DNA of 64,000 bases from Spongospora subterranea (GCA_900404475.1 OUQQ01000002.1:9727-73726), one strand, 5' to 3'; positions 1 to 11,823 are shown, counted from the first letter of the stretch. Made by a program: numbers and translations. The notes: generated by a model not told the origin, from the letters alone.

Positions 1-551
1 TTTTTTTTTTTTTTTTAATTGGCCACGCTTGTGCAGTTTAGGCAACATTTGGAATTGTGATAAGGCCATTCCCGGTCCGTCTTCGACACCGACACCGAAT
101 TTTATAAACAATCAACGCCTAACTTCCATTTGACGTAAAGTTCCGGTTCCAGGCTTATGCAGTTCAGGAAGAAAATTGCATTCTTGAAATTTGATACCCG
201 GTACTGTACTCGCGATATATATCACTCCTATTAGTGCCACCAAATAGCGAAGGTTCTGTAATAAACGTCTTTCAATATGATTTCGATGGCGCTGGGGGTA
301 TGAGCTGGGGCGTTATGTAAAAACAAATATGTAGGGCTCCATGCGTTTTGTGTTATTGTTAAAAAAGCCAAAGTGTTGGTTCCAGGTACAAAGCCGCAAA
401 TTATTTATTTCGAACACGATATGCTATTACGATATTCGACTGAAACCCATTGATTAAGTAGTCTGAGCTCTCTCCCAGCCAACGTCTCAATCCTGTCGTC
501 AGTTGGGACTCGTGACCACGCACTGGCGTCATAATCACCCAAGTTCAATCA
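1..551. other. Window start, no gene recognised
   Basis: The window opens with a run of 16 T. No open segment longer than a few dozen codons with convincing splice sites was found before the VMA21-like start. The poly(T) may be a contig end or a reverse-strand A-tract. Confidence 0.4.
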
Positions 552-892
552 ATGGCCACCCAAACGGAAACTACCCAGGCATCATCATCATCGTCTGAAG
601 TGCAAGATCGGAGCCAGCAGGTGTTTTTATTCACTGCTGTCGCAATCCTGGTCCTACCGTTAGCACTTTTCGCAATGTTTATGAAGCTAATTTTGCCAAG
701 TCAGTAAACTGTTCGGCCCAATTTTTGTATCCTTGTACAATAATATGGTGCTTAGCTATTGGAGTCAACGATATTGATAAGCAATTAACATGGAGTGGAA
801 TTGCATCTGTATTATTAGTCAAATTCATATGCATTGCATTTACCATATATGCCTTTAGCACTCGCAATTCCAAGGAGGCGAAAATCGAATAG
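552..892 (+). CDS. VMA21: VMA21-like V-ATPase assembly factor
   Basis: Two exons (552-699, 756-892) join in phase to a protein of 94 residues, the usual Vma21 size. A Ser/Thr-rich N-terminus is followed by a first membrane segment (about residues 24-46, containing VFLFTAVAILVLPLALFAMF) and a second one (about 61-82, after LTWSGIASVLLVKF). This two-helix hairpin with a short polar tail is the Vma21 layout. In yeast Vma21 sits in the ER, helps assemble the V-ATPase V0 sector and is retrieved by a C-terminal dilysine signal. Here the tail ends EAKIE, without a classical KKxx but with a lysine at -3. The intron is 56 bp (donor GTCAGT, acceptor CTTAG). The call rests on topology, length and general pattern; another small two-TM protein is possible. 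Confidence 0.65.
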
Positions 893-965
893 TATTTAAC
901 TGCATCATAAAATATATTCTAATAACGACGTGTCATCAGGAAATACTGTGTAGTACATTATAAAG

Positions 966-2445
966 TTAATCTTGCAAAGCGCATAACTTCTCGAAGTGTT
1001 TCAACATGGTTTGATCAACATCACACCAATGCGGAAGCTTTTTGGGATATTTGCATTCCAGGTCTACAACAGCTATTTTATATCGCCAAAATGAGCCATT
1101 TACAACAGCAGTGTGGATAGGCAGCCTATTGTCGCAATGTAAATGAAACAGATGGACCACAGATAGATTGGCCACTATACCTGGACTTTGTTCGAGATGG
1201 GGTATTGCTTGTAGTAGGAGAGAATGTGATCATTAGCGATATGTCTCGTGCGGTCATCTCCAGTAAAACCTTACGAAGTTCATCAACAACATTGTTAACT
1301 TGAGGCTTCGGTAGCGAAGGGCGCTGGATGGATGGTAAATGTTGCATATACCGTTTTCCTGTTCGTAAACATGGTCCAAAATCCTGAAGTGCAATATCGC
1401 AAATCGGACTACTTCGAATTGATTCAACTAGACTATGACTTAATGGGTCTTCGTTGAGCTCTTTCCACTGGTCTTCTGTGATATTCGGCAGTAGTGCAGC
1501 AACATGTCCAAGAGCCATACGCGAAAGCTGTTGGGCATGTTGTATTCTTCCCAACAGACTCTCGTGGTTTGACAGAACTACGTCCACCAAATCCACAAGA
1601 TCGGCATTATTGATTGGGCGTGATGCCTCATCAAAAAGAGGCCGGCCTCGATCATCGAACACGACAAAATTATTTTGTGGTGTTATTAGCATATCCGAAA
1701 GTGATGATTTTCGCCGAGCCCTGGAACTGCTAAAGAAGTCAAGGGGACAAAATGTGGAAACTTCTGATACACGGCCATCAGAATGTTTTAACGATTGATA
1801 TAAACAATGGCGGCATATAAACGATTGAACTGTCTTAGTTCGATATTGGCCCAAAATCGGCAGAAATCCCCCTATAAAAGACATTGAGAAACTTGATACT
1901 CCAACAGTAAACGCTAGTTGATACATTTTGGTTTAAGTTCAGCAGTAAACAGTGTCTGTGCATCAATAACGGTCATATTATCCATCATCCATGCAGGCCA
2001 ATCACCGGATCCAATTACATGATCGCTGTTGAAAACGCTATACCTGTTGAGAGAGCGAGATGGTTGCGATTTGTCCAATAATGCCCTTAACGACTCGTAT
2101 GATATTACAACAGGTTCCTATCAACAGACTCGACACCATGATACAGAAGACACGATCAACATCCTACCTCAGTTAGTATATATTCCTCACCAAATAGTGC
2201 TGAGAACACTTGTCGTATCCGCTGTCTGGCGACATTATCTTGTTCTTGTGAACGATAAGGGAACTTGGGAACTCTCAATACCATCCCTGTCTAACTAAAT
2301 TCATCTCACAAAATTGTATTTAAGAATGTATGCACACCATTGGATCGTCGGCTGATAAAGCATTGTAAGCGAATACCAAACTAGCAACTCCTTCGTTCAG
2401 GAAGCTATATCGGTCCAGCGGAAAGGCATGATCCTGATTCGACAT
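966..2445 (-). CDS. IPK1: Inositol-pentakisphosphate 2-kinase
   Basis: Five exons on the minus strand (2338-2445, 2168-2286, 1925-2117, 1275-1871, 966-1207) give about 419 residues. The protein contains the hallmarks of the IPK1 family, which phosphorylates InsP5 at position 2 to make InsP6: an N-lobe EGVASLVFAYN, then VLRVPKFPYR, the ELKPKWGFLP block made by joining exons 3 and 4, a CRHCLYQSLK segment, STFCPLDFFS and TPQNNFVVFDD. Introns 2-4 are in phase and 50-67 bp long. The first intron is the only problem: the obvious donor (2337) and acceptor (2287) differ by one base in phase, so the first junction may use a GC donor or hide a base error. A 90-codon frame on the opposite strand at 2029-2298 is a shadow of this gene. 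InsP6 is a cofactor for mRNA export and other processes. Confidence 0.85.
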
Positions 2446-2599
2446 ATTTCAGGCCGACGCTTGATCTGCGATCATATTCAGGGAGACCAGATCAGTTGTG
2501 AGAGATAATGAGGAAATGGGTTAACTCGCCATGAATAGCGGTCCGATGGGCCACGCCATATGGGATCATGCCCTATTGGGCCATTCATTCAACTCAAAC

Positions 2600-3210
2600 A
2601 CCGACCGTGGCAATACCGACTGGAGGGACATCAACTGTGATACTGACCATATTTACCGGCCTCACACTGCAAACTGTGTGGTTTAGAGGTGGTCAACCGT
2701 TTATTTACAGTTAGGTCCCTCAACATACTGTACTTCAACGTCCGCTACTACACAATTCATAGTGAGGACATCCATGACCCGTCCCTAAAAAAAGCCTTGT
2801 TTTGAGCACGACTGCCTCAGAGGCATTGCTAAATATCGCCTCAAGAAGGAAATCAACGCTTCGATGTTGGTAAATGATAAAAGGGCTACGGAATCCTTCT
2901 GGAGTTTCCGTAGGTATTGGTCCAAATCATCATCAGTCACAACGCTGATTTCCTTCTTGAAGCGCTTTATAGCAATGCCTCTGAGGCAGTCGTGCTCAAA
3001 ACAGCTTTTTAGGGTCTGGGCATGGATGTCCTCATTATGAGTTGTGTAGTACCGGTATGTAGACACTTCAACAGTGACACAGACCATAATCTACCGGGCT
3101 GACATTGCAAACTGTGTGATTTAGAGGTGATCAACCGTTTATTTACAGTCAGGCCCCTCAACATCGGCTGTATAGTTCACCGTTTCCTCAGACCACGGTC
3201 GGTGTTGCCA
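2600..3210. repeat. Nested inverted and direct repeat (foldback-like)
   Basis: Three layers are visible. An imperfect inverted repeat of about 120 bp pairs 2733-2857 with 2943-3065 around a loop of about 85 bp; both arms carry tcagaggcattgct or its complement. Just outside it, a direct repeat of about 85 bp (2646-2733 and 3082-3170) shares cgtttatttacagt. Outermost, caccgaccgtgg near 2600 faces ccacggtcggtg near 3190. A 100-codon minus-strand frame (2785-3087) spans one arm and the loop, and the other arm encodes the same peptide (RYYT.H.EDIH) in the opposite direction with a frame break. It is probably a decayed mobile element or an inverted duplication of a gene piece. I recognise no protein family in it. 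Confidence 0.6.
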
Positions 3211-3589
3211 GGAAGGTGGCGATATTTGCCGGAACAAGATTGCTCGCTTGTCTGAACTTTTATCAAGACAACCAAGCTTTGGTGATATCGAAAATGAAAT
3301 ATTGCCGACCTTGTACCGTTGATGTGAAATATCATCGGGGGTTGGCAAACAAACCCAAAAGCATAATCGATTATCAAATTTCCCATGTAGTACCGTTGAC
3401 AATCAGTTCAACAATCTATCGCCGTTTGAATCCCTTGATACTTCCAGAGATGACTATCACAAACGTAATCCATAACCGTGACCTTATTCAGTGAAAACTT
3501 TCCCACGAATCATTCCGAATCGTCTGTATTGCGAATTGACTGAGATTGGCGCATTCTCTTCTGATCGTTGCAAGCAAAATATATGTTAA
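3211..3589. other. Spacer, no supported gene
   Basis: A 92-codon plus-strand frame (3216-3494) overlaps the edge of the repeat and has no recognisable motif or initiation context. I see no other feature here. Confidence 0.3.
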
Positions 3590-5735
3590 TTAATCAAATA
3601 ACTGTAAAACCTGTTCCATAGTTTGACGATCTTCTTCTGAAGTCCTTGATTCAGGTTCGGGTTGAGAGGATTCATCAAGATCGGTAGGTCGCCATAGCAG
3701 ACGTCGTATGGGCATACCGAATTCCGAATCGTCATCAACCAGACTGGCCGAACCCAAACAGAACGGGAGCTTTTCTCGCAGCGACGATACTCGGCGCTAG
3801 AAATAATGGTTTAACGGACCCATATGCATAACAATCGACATTCGCCTAACCTGATCCTGCAAAGGATCGGAATCACAGATACCGAATGAACGGCAGCGGT
3901 GACCACATCCACGTTCGGGTCCGAGCCAGAATTCGACAACCAGAACATTCCTTGTGCCTAATCGTCAAAATTGATACGTGTTTCTGACTAATAAAACAAA
4001 AGGAGAAAAACACCTTTGATAACTGGGCTGACGTAATGAGTCTTATGAGATACGAACACAATTGCATCGCCCATTTCGAACCTATTCGGGACGCCATCAG
4101 TATGAAGATTTCCGCCTTCAAAATCGCCCGAATCCGGATCCGATAACATCATATCGATCGTGATCTGATATAAAAACAACATCTGTAAACTGGAATCGGG
4201 GCGATCATGTTGGCGATTTACGAGGGAATCAGCATCATAATGTAATGGATCATCGAGACTACCACCGTAACTCATCGAATGATATTCAACAACCCGAACG
4301 TGAATATCCTCCGGGTTCCTCGTCGACATTAAATTCCATCCTGAGAACAATGATTTGAATACGATTCACAACGCCAGCAAGCAACAACAGGGATCACCTT
4401 GCTCCTCATCTACTGCTAGAACAGTATTAAGGAACCGCTGTCGATAATCAGGTAGATCTTTGGAAAATTGTCCATTGGTCTGAAGGTAATCGACTCGCCA
4501 AGGATCCTGTTATGAAAACCTAAGGACATTACAGTGGACCGAATTTGGTATGAGATCGTTTACAGTATATCCATTTGCAGATGATTTCACACTGCGAATC
4601 TCTCGAGAAAATTTCCTGATTGAAAACTGATTAGGGCGGTTGAAGCGAACGATTAGTCTTTTGCACGCACCCACGAGATGAATAGGATTTGATGGTGTTG
4701 ATATCTTTTGATGAGAGATATCCAGGTAATCTGAGAGCTTTGGTCTTCTGAGCTGCAGAGAACTCCATTGCTCCTGTTGTGGCGCCAATCAATCTCTAAA
4801 ACAATAGGTATCAATCGGTATCGGTTCACAGGTTCTGAAAGGGGTCCCACCTCCCATTGATTGACATTAATTTCGATTCGACGATTGAATTGAATCATTG
4901 CTAGAACTGGTTCAACATCTGATGAGTCCATATCCTCCTCTCTTAGCTTATATTCCCCCATCATATCAATCGATACATTCTCTTGATCAGCCCACCTCTT
5001 GAAAATCGATGAAGAGCTTTGAAATTCCAGTCGTCGTGAAGGCAATAACAGGATAATAACGGATGATAATGATTGTAATCGATCAAGGAACGCGCCATTG
5101 AATCCAGCAACTGCAGTTAGGTCGACAACAACTACAGAATATCGATATGAATCCGGCAGAGAAAATATAGAGCCGACTTGAAAAGGGCCATTGCAATTGA
5201 AATATCTTGAAACGAGGTCAATAGCATGATCAGATTGATCAATACACAGGGTTCTAGAAATCTGAGATATATGTTGATTTGAGGTCGGTAAACCGGGTGA
5301 TGATAACGCACCGATGGGCAATATCGTGATAAGAATGGGATAATACCTGCAAACGATGGGGCACCAACACATAGAAGGGAATCAGGGTTCAGCATGTAGA
5401 TTAAACCAGCGATAGTCTGAATATTGAGAAGAATGAGAGGGAGGGAAGGGGACCAAAGGAATGTGGAGATACTCACAGTTTCGGTCCAGGTCTGTAAAGC
5501 GGATCCAATAGGGATCCCCATATCAATCTCACATATTGGCGGATGATATAGCCCACGCCACCAACCTGATTAAATCGGGTTCATTATTAGTGTGTTTGGG
5601 CTGAGAGAGTGTGCGATTAACTAACACACCTCGTGAGAACTCCCTCATAACGGCTATATCTCCATCAACATCACCTTTCACCACGTCGATTATGGCACAA
5701 TCATCCATCACCTCCAGAACTTTAACAGACCACAT
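3590..5735 (-). CDS. 2OG-Fe(II) oxygenase joined to a Rossmann-like N-terminal half
   Basis: Eleven exons join in phase to about 509 residues: 5630-5735, 5477-5565, 5355-5416, 4851-5253, 4671-4795, 4564-4615, 4398-4506, 4222-4340, 4014-4164, 3851-3957 and 3590-3796. The C-terminal part is a prolyl-4-hydroxylase-type 2OG-Fe(II) dioxygenase. The iron ligands are visible in HYDADS (HxD) and SHKTHYVSPV (distal His), followed by the 2OG-binding arginine in KGTRNVLVVEFW and a short Cys/His tail, ERGCGHRCRSFG. The N-terminal part has a methyltransferase-like alternation: DSLLCVGAPSTLCIDQSDHA, then SVVVVDLTAVAGFNG, then SSVIILLLPSRR. I could not name that domain. The link between halves is intron 4796-4850 (55 bp, GTGGGA...TTTTAG, phase 0). 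If it is not spliced, the upstream protein stops near 4653 and the oxygenase starts at the ATG at 4768 (MEFSAAQ). The substrate is unknown. Confidence 0.7.
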
Positions 5736-5766
5736 TATCTGATGGAGCGAACGCGATGAGCATTTC

Positions 5767-6437
5767 TCACTGGAATAGGTAGTTTGACGGATGGGATGGG
5801 ATAGGATTTACCTGCCCATTTCGTGTTGATGGTGTCCACATGACAGGAAGCTGCTGTAATAATATCTGGCGATACGAATCATGACCAAGATCGAGTAATG
5901 GCTCCTCCAACTGTTTATGATGACGGTAATGGGAAATTGAGACGGACGCCAAACACCAGAAATACCTTCTCCCGACTGGTCTCATGCTCATAGACGACGC
6001 TTCCGGCAACCGATCCCTGCAAAAAATAATTCCCATCATCTCTGGGCAACTTTAAGGTATTGGGGGCAGGGGCTGATTCGACTCACTTCATCAACAACAT
6101 GCCATCCCGCTTTCCCCAGCTTGATCGCAGCGCTATCGTACAGCTGAGCGAGGATGATCAACGACGCGTCAGCAAGAGCGACGGAATCTGGATCGTTATC
6201 AGGAAGAGGGCTAAAGCTAACGGGATCCCGTTTGATGGACTGTACAGCTTGTAGAAGGCAGAGCATGTTATTTCTAGAAATCAGCTCGTCAATTACTGCA
6301 TCGACTTTGATTTCATCATCGCCAATGAGTGAAAGCTGTTCGAGGATCGACCTTGGATCGAAAGGTCCCATGAATAATTTGTTGACAACTGAGAAAGTGG
6401 GAATGCTTTGCCGGGTCATCTGGCATGATTTGCGCAT
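5767..6437 (-). CDS. Hypothetical protein
   Basis: A segment from 6437 down to 6088 (residues MTRQSIPTFSVVNKLFMGPF onward, helical and acidic) splices at GATGAA|GTGAGT to a middle exon read as GSVAGSVVYEHETSREK and then to a last exon ending STRNGQ, with a stop at 5767-5769 directly after the final acceptor. The predicted protein is about 200 residues with no membrane segment and no motif I recognise. The start is uncertain; the ATG at 6419 (MTRQS) is as likely as the one at 6437. It is transcribed in the same direction as the oxygenase gene downstream, with only 32 bases between them. Confidence 0.5.
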
Positions 6438-6730
6438 TATCGCTTGGCCGTTACGGCATTACCCATTTCACACAAATCCGTTTGACGAATTTTTCAAAAC
6501 AAATGAATTTTCCTTTCGCACGACAAGTACTAATTCCGTATTTCAAACAATACTATATATTTCGTTTTTATAATATTTATATCTATAGTAGCAAAATGTG
6601 TTTACCCTTTTTCGGTTTTTAACCACTGTTTTGCTACAGGGTCATTCCGTCTATGCAATACAATCACCGTCTCATGTCTTGATACTATGTCGAAAATCAT
6701 GAAATATGAAATAACATCACTAAGAAAAGT
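6438..6730. other. AT-rich spacer
   Basis: AT-rich sequence between two minus-strand genes. It should contain the upstream region of the 5.8-6.4 kb gene and the 3' end of the MUN gene. I see no gene in it. Confidence 0.4.
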
Positions 6731-9700
6731 TTACGAACATTTTCCCGACCGATAATCGTCAATAACTTCGGTTGACGAAAGAGCCATCGATTCCAGACTC
6801 AGCATGATCGGTTGAATCATGATCACCTCGGCCCCGGACAGCTCTGACGCGAACAAATCTCTTAGGACATATATGTCATCGATGAAAATGGCTAAAATGG
6901 TCCATAAATATGACAAGAGTTGAGTGAGTTCCCAACAAGGAATGAACATACTGAAATCTGTATCTGCGTAGGAACGATCACCAGCACCACTTCCGAGAAT
7001 CCAGACAAGTGCTGTTAACACCGACGCAAACACATGCGTCACAATAGGACCGAATACTGCCTCGTTGAATTGATTCTTCAATGGATAATATGAGAAAATA
7101 AGCAATGTAATCATCGTCTCAAACAAAATCAGTTCCATGTACCTCATGCAAATCGGCAAATATCGATGCCATGACGGTATTTAGTGAGCCAACAAGAAGA
7201 ACTGCCGCGGAATTAGATTGAGAAGGGGTAGGGTTGTAGAGTTGAGCAAAAGTGCTCGATAAGTCTTCGAACACAGTCCTCTCGCCGATCAGGCGTTCTA
7301 TGGTGCCACACGCTTTCCGAATAGCCGCTTCAGCTTCGGCAAAAGTGGGCACCTCCCTAACAAGTCAATAGTGATGAATCGATCGCCAACGAATAGATGT
7401 GTCAGTACCCTGATAATGAGTTTACACTGGCCTTCAACAGCCCCAATTGTTTCACAGCCTATTCATCTCATTAGTATCTACTGACAGCAAACATTCATCA
7501 GACCCGTACTTGACGACAATTATTTAGCCTCATGATAAGCTCATTGAGAGTTTTTGTCGAAGCTGGCTCAGGCAATGGAATATTGAGTAGTGGAGTGGGG
7601 ATTGGATCTTTTTGTCCATCTGCAGTTGGCGATTTCGATTGTAGTTTGCTCTTGACTGCATTTGTCATGCTGATCAACTTCGCTTTGGTGATCTTCTTTG
7701 TTAGTGCATGTACAATAAGATGATGACTGTACAATGTTTAAACTGAATCAGCATAAAGTGCTCAACATCGATTAACAACATAGGGAACCTATTGTTCTGC
7801 AGTTCTCGCAGTGCTGCCTTCTCTCGCAATTGTTGAGGGGACGGGACCGATGACGATACGATTGTATCAACGTAACCTTTGATGAAATCAGTTATCAATT
7901 TGGAGAATCTAGAGTAATAATTTTCGAATCCGCTCAATCCCGCTTCATCAAAGTTTCGGTGGATTCCAGTGAACACATCGGTCTGGGCGGAAGGAGTTTA
8001 GTGCATCTGAATTGTCGACCTTGATGAGATTGGCGCATTTACCAAAGCATGAAGAGCAGAGAACAGGTCGACAACTGATGAGCTGTATGAGCAGTCATTA
8101 CTAACTGGTGACCTGATTCCAGAATCACGGTTCATCTCATTGGAATGGGTTTAAAAAGGGAGTGGTATTACCAATTGTCTAATAGCAGTAGCTTTTCTAT
8201 CTGTGTTTCAACCTTAGATTCCGCTTCTTGAAACCATTGATTGACAATGTTTTCACCCAGCTCTGACGATATTGATATATTCTGGGCCCAAACCATTAAC
8301 TCCACTCATACTATTAGCCAGATGTCACCTTGATCTCGGGTAAATTTACAGCAGCCAATATGGGAAATAGACTCGTGGACCGTAATGAAGTTGATCGCAC
8401 AACATCTCTCCATAGCAAACCATGTAGTGCCGACCGGTAGTACAGCCCCAAGTCTTCCACCTCAGGCAACGATATCGATTCGGATGATCGTATTTCATCG
8501 GCGATCATCACCCCGAAATCTACAAATTCGAACTGGGAATTGTATCTCAACAAACAAACATGTTCAGCAGGACCTTTCCAGAGAACAACTGGCTGTTCTT
8601 TCGACTCCGATACCTGAGTTCGTATCAACTCATAGCAACGTTCGGCCGATTTCTCCATTATCGCTTTATACAACGGTGTGTCGTCACCTGTGGGATGGAT
8701 AAATGGCGATTTGTGCGAACATTTCGCCATTTGCCAACCAATTAGACTGGACATGAGCTGCTTCGCCTTGACAGCAGATACCGGGGACAAGTCGAACTTT
8801 TCGGAAAGAATAGCACATAACCATTCCTGATGAAGTTGTATCAATGTGCGATTTCAACTTGAGCCCACACAACCCAACTTTGAATTTAGATTTTATCTCC
8901 CAAGCTGTATCATCAGCCTGCTGTTCACTCCCAATATGACGGCATGATTTGCAGGCGAAATCCAGAGCAGCGAACGCTGCGGGATGAATATGTTCGAAAA
9001 TATCGACTAAGATCACGGTGAGAGAAGTTCGAAAAAGGAGAATTAATGTCGTACTTTTCGGCTTATCCGAACCATATAAAACTTTCTGAATCCAACATAC
9101 CACATCTTGGTGAAGACATTCTAATAGAATAGCATAATGCATTGTGTCGGGAATAGATAATCCTGATTTGAATACTTGAAGGCGATCAATAAGGTTGCGC
9201 CAGTCTTCAAACACAATAAATGTAAAATTGTCTTTATCTGGGACATCCGTATCATCTTGACATGATTGATCGACAATAACCGTCATTAATTTCCGATACA
9301 AAAGCAGAGAAAAAGCCGGTTGGAAATCATTGGGGCCCAAATAATCTGGGCAATCTTTGCATAAATCTGCCAGAAAGGATAATGCATGCAAATCGACCTG
9401 TCAACACTAGACAATGACTAAACGAAAGCAAATAATGATATTACTACTACCAAAGGTTCCGACTTCAACGAAGTAAGTAATTGCTGGAGCCGAACAAGCA
9501 GCTCTTGAGAGCAATTAGGCCCAGGGATTGTTTTACCAAGAATCTGTGCAGGTTGGAGGATAAGCAATATATAAGACCAACAAGCAGGGCGCTCACAATT
9601 ATGATGGCTATTCCGAATTCGAAGCTCCTCGAACTAGTATCGAGTAAAACTTGGCCAAATGTTTGGACGTCCCCTAACTGCAGGATCATTTCAGAAGTGT

Positions 9701-11327
9701 TCGGTTTGACAAAACAAGCAATTGAGGCCAACGCTTTGGTATAGGAGGAGTACAGAGTCGAAATCGGATTCGCGGATTCCTAGAAGGATGCGAATATCCC
9801 TATCTCAAGTGTTGATGGGCATAGTCAACTGATGTATTACCAAACAAACCTTCGGAGAAGAGCCTTGTCTTGAGGGGACAACGATAATTGATAGCAAACA
9901 CATAATGCAATGGTTTTTAAAGGTATCTGACTCATATCTAACATAGGGCAAGAACTTTGAAAACTCTTGTCAGGTATCCAGGAGATAAGCGATGGGCAGT
10001 CAGCTGCCCAAACACAGTTTCCAACATCCACCACCACTTTCGAAGGCACCGCTTTCACTAGTTCTATCTCGATTTCAGGCTATAATGACACTGAGTATGA
10101 GAAGAAGCAGACAGACAGGGCGGAAAGACAAGCGAAATACCTGTGGCACAATTTCCTTAATATTGCTCATTTTCAGTTCATGATTCTTTACCCAGCGCTC
10201 GATATCATCAATGACAGAAACTTTCTTCAGCCAACATCCAAACTCAACGTTAGAAATGAGCTTCTTCCTGAGCATAATCTCGCCAGAAGCAGACGCGCGG
10301 TCCAGAAGCTCTTTGATCAGCTGCATTCTCCTGACTTCTAATACCTCTTCTTCTTGCAATATTGCAAGCTTAGTAGCAATCAAAACATCTTTACTGGCAT
10401 CCAATGCCATCTATCCTAGCAAGTGTTCACACGGTGACCGCAGAGAAGTCAATTGTAGCAGCAAACCATTGCCATGTCATGGTCTTGATGCACAGCAGGA
10501 AGCTGATGAAAGGCGCTTTCCACAGTTGCGGCAGATCGGGAAGCTAAAAACGAATGAGGATTGTTTTTATCTTCATTTATTTGCCGCTCCAACTTGGCGA
10601 TCCTGGCTTTGGCCTATTCTTTTTTCAGTTACTGCTAAAATGAAGCTGTTGGATCCCAGATCATACTTTTGTAAGTGCAACTGAGTTAGAAGCTACTGCT
10701 TTTGATGCTTTCGAATGTTTTTCGCTTTGATTTCGAATTCGGTCTTTCAGGTCCAGTCTAATTGCGTTGAGCCTGACAGCAATCTCGTCGTTAAGACTGG
10801 TCACATAAGTGATCGATGCCTGTCCTTCCGTTTCTACGAGTGAACTCAGGTGAATGGCGAGTTGATTGAACAATCTAGGGCGCAGTTCATGAGTTTTATC
10901 TTTCAAGGTGGAAGGAAACGTCCCACGTTGCTTGAGGCATGCTGGCCAATAAAACGGAAATCGATTTTTTAATCTCCGCACAGTGTTTTTGTTCAGAATT
11001 AGCTCGATCTCGAAAATATTGCGACAGCTTTTTTGCAGCATGTTTCGCTTCGGTCATACGCGTTAGGACAACAAGAATATCCGATTCCTATTGAATGAAT
11101 TCAACTTATGTGCACCATGTGCGGTGTCTATCCTTTACCATCAAGCGCACAGACATATTGAGCTTCTCCTGGTTATTTTGTGCCACAATTACATCTACGG
11201 TCCAGTTCAGACTCAAATAAGGTCTGCCATCGTGGTCACCTTTTTCACTGCTGGATACCGGCGATCCACATTGGCTACAGAAAGCATCGGATTCCTGTAG
11301 TTTGTGGAAGCATTGCTGGCAACTCAT
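6731..11327 (-). CDS. Zinc-ribbon / F-BAR / MUN (Munc13-like) domain protein
   Basis: A chain of in-phase exons runs from the ATG at 11327 to a stop at 6731. The N-terminus is a CxxC...CxxC ribbon (MSCQQCFHKLQ...FCSQCG). An F-BAR-type helical domain follows: KLSQYFRDRANSEQKHCAEI, then EGQASITYVTSLNDEI, AKARIAKLERQINE and ILQEEEVLEVRRMQLIKELL. The C-terminal half resembles the MUN/MHD region of UNC13 proteins: LNELIMRLNNCRQ joined to AVKQLGLLKA, then NQFNEAVFGPIVTHVFASVL, and RSYADTDFTIFIDDIYVLRD after removal of an in-phase intron near 6950. F-BAR domains bind and bend membranes; MUN domains prime SNAREs for exocytosis. I see no C2 domain. There is one apparent frame break near 10905-10935, inside the F-BAR helices, with no intron long enough to explain it. 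Exons between 8.3 and 7.9 kb are not fully resolved. Two adjacent genes remain an alternative, but the junctions around 9.4 and 10.4 kb are both in phase. Confidence 0.6.
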
Positions 11328-11823
11328 GCCACCTTTTTTAAACACACCGGTTTATCCAGCGATTCAGAATAGGAGATTATGGTGTATGTTTTGGGGAGTT
11401 AAACAGCAGAGTCAGTGACCGATACCGATTACCGCCACCGGCTACACTAAAGTCGTTACGATACTATGTACCGTACGACTCGTGTATAACCGACGACCGG
11501 GGCTACCCTATACGATACAGGATACCCCTTCAGCTATTCGAATTGACTACTGTACGACGCATAAAGCCACACCGGCTGCTAAAGCCATTTTCCGATTCCG
11601 GATTCCCCCAAGTCATCACGAGACAGGTTACAGACACTGGATACCCTGAAATCACGATAAAGATTACAGGGGCCGGTACGTCAAACGAATACCGGGTGTA
11701 GGCTACCGCTCCTGACGATGCAGACTGCAGACACACGATCAGAAGGTCTTAATTTATACTGAATTGTTTTGAGCTTCTATTTTCTTTGCTGAATCTTTAA
11801 CGTCGTACTTCACCTCGCATTGA
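11328..11823. other. Spacer of unusual composition
   Basis: Between 11380 and 11740 the spacer is richer in GC than its surroundings and full of short TACCG / CGATAC / CCGGCTAC words (for example gtaccgtacgac near 11468). No coding segment with family resemblance was found; the 68-codon minus frame at 11530-11736 looks like chance. Confidence 0.4.

Noticed and set aside
1454..1798. 114-codon plus-strand frame
   Set aside because: Lies wholly opposite IPK1 exon 4 and shows no protein-family features.
2029..2298. 90-codon plus-strand frame
   Set aside because: It is antisense to IPK1 exons 2 and 3, whose peptides are clearly conserved, and it lacks an ATG start.
4653..4788. Separate small genes between the oxygenase halves
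   Set aside because: The overlapping frames here are explained by one exon in the MEFSAAQ frame plus its two flanking introns.
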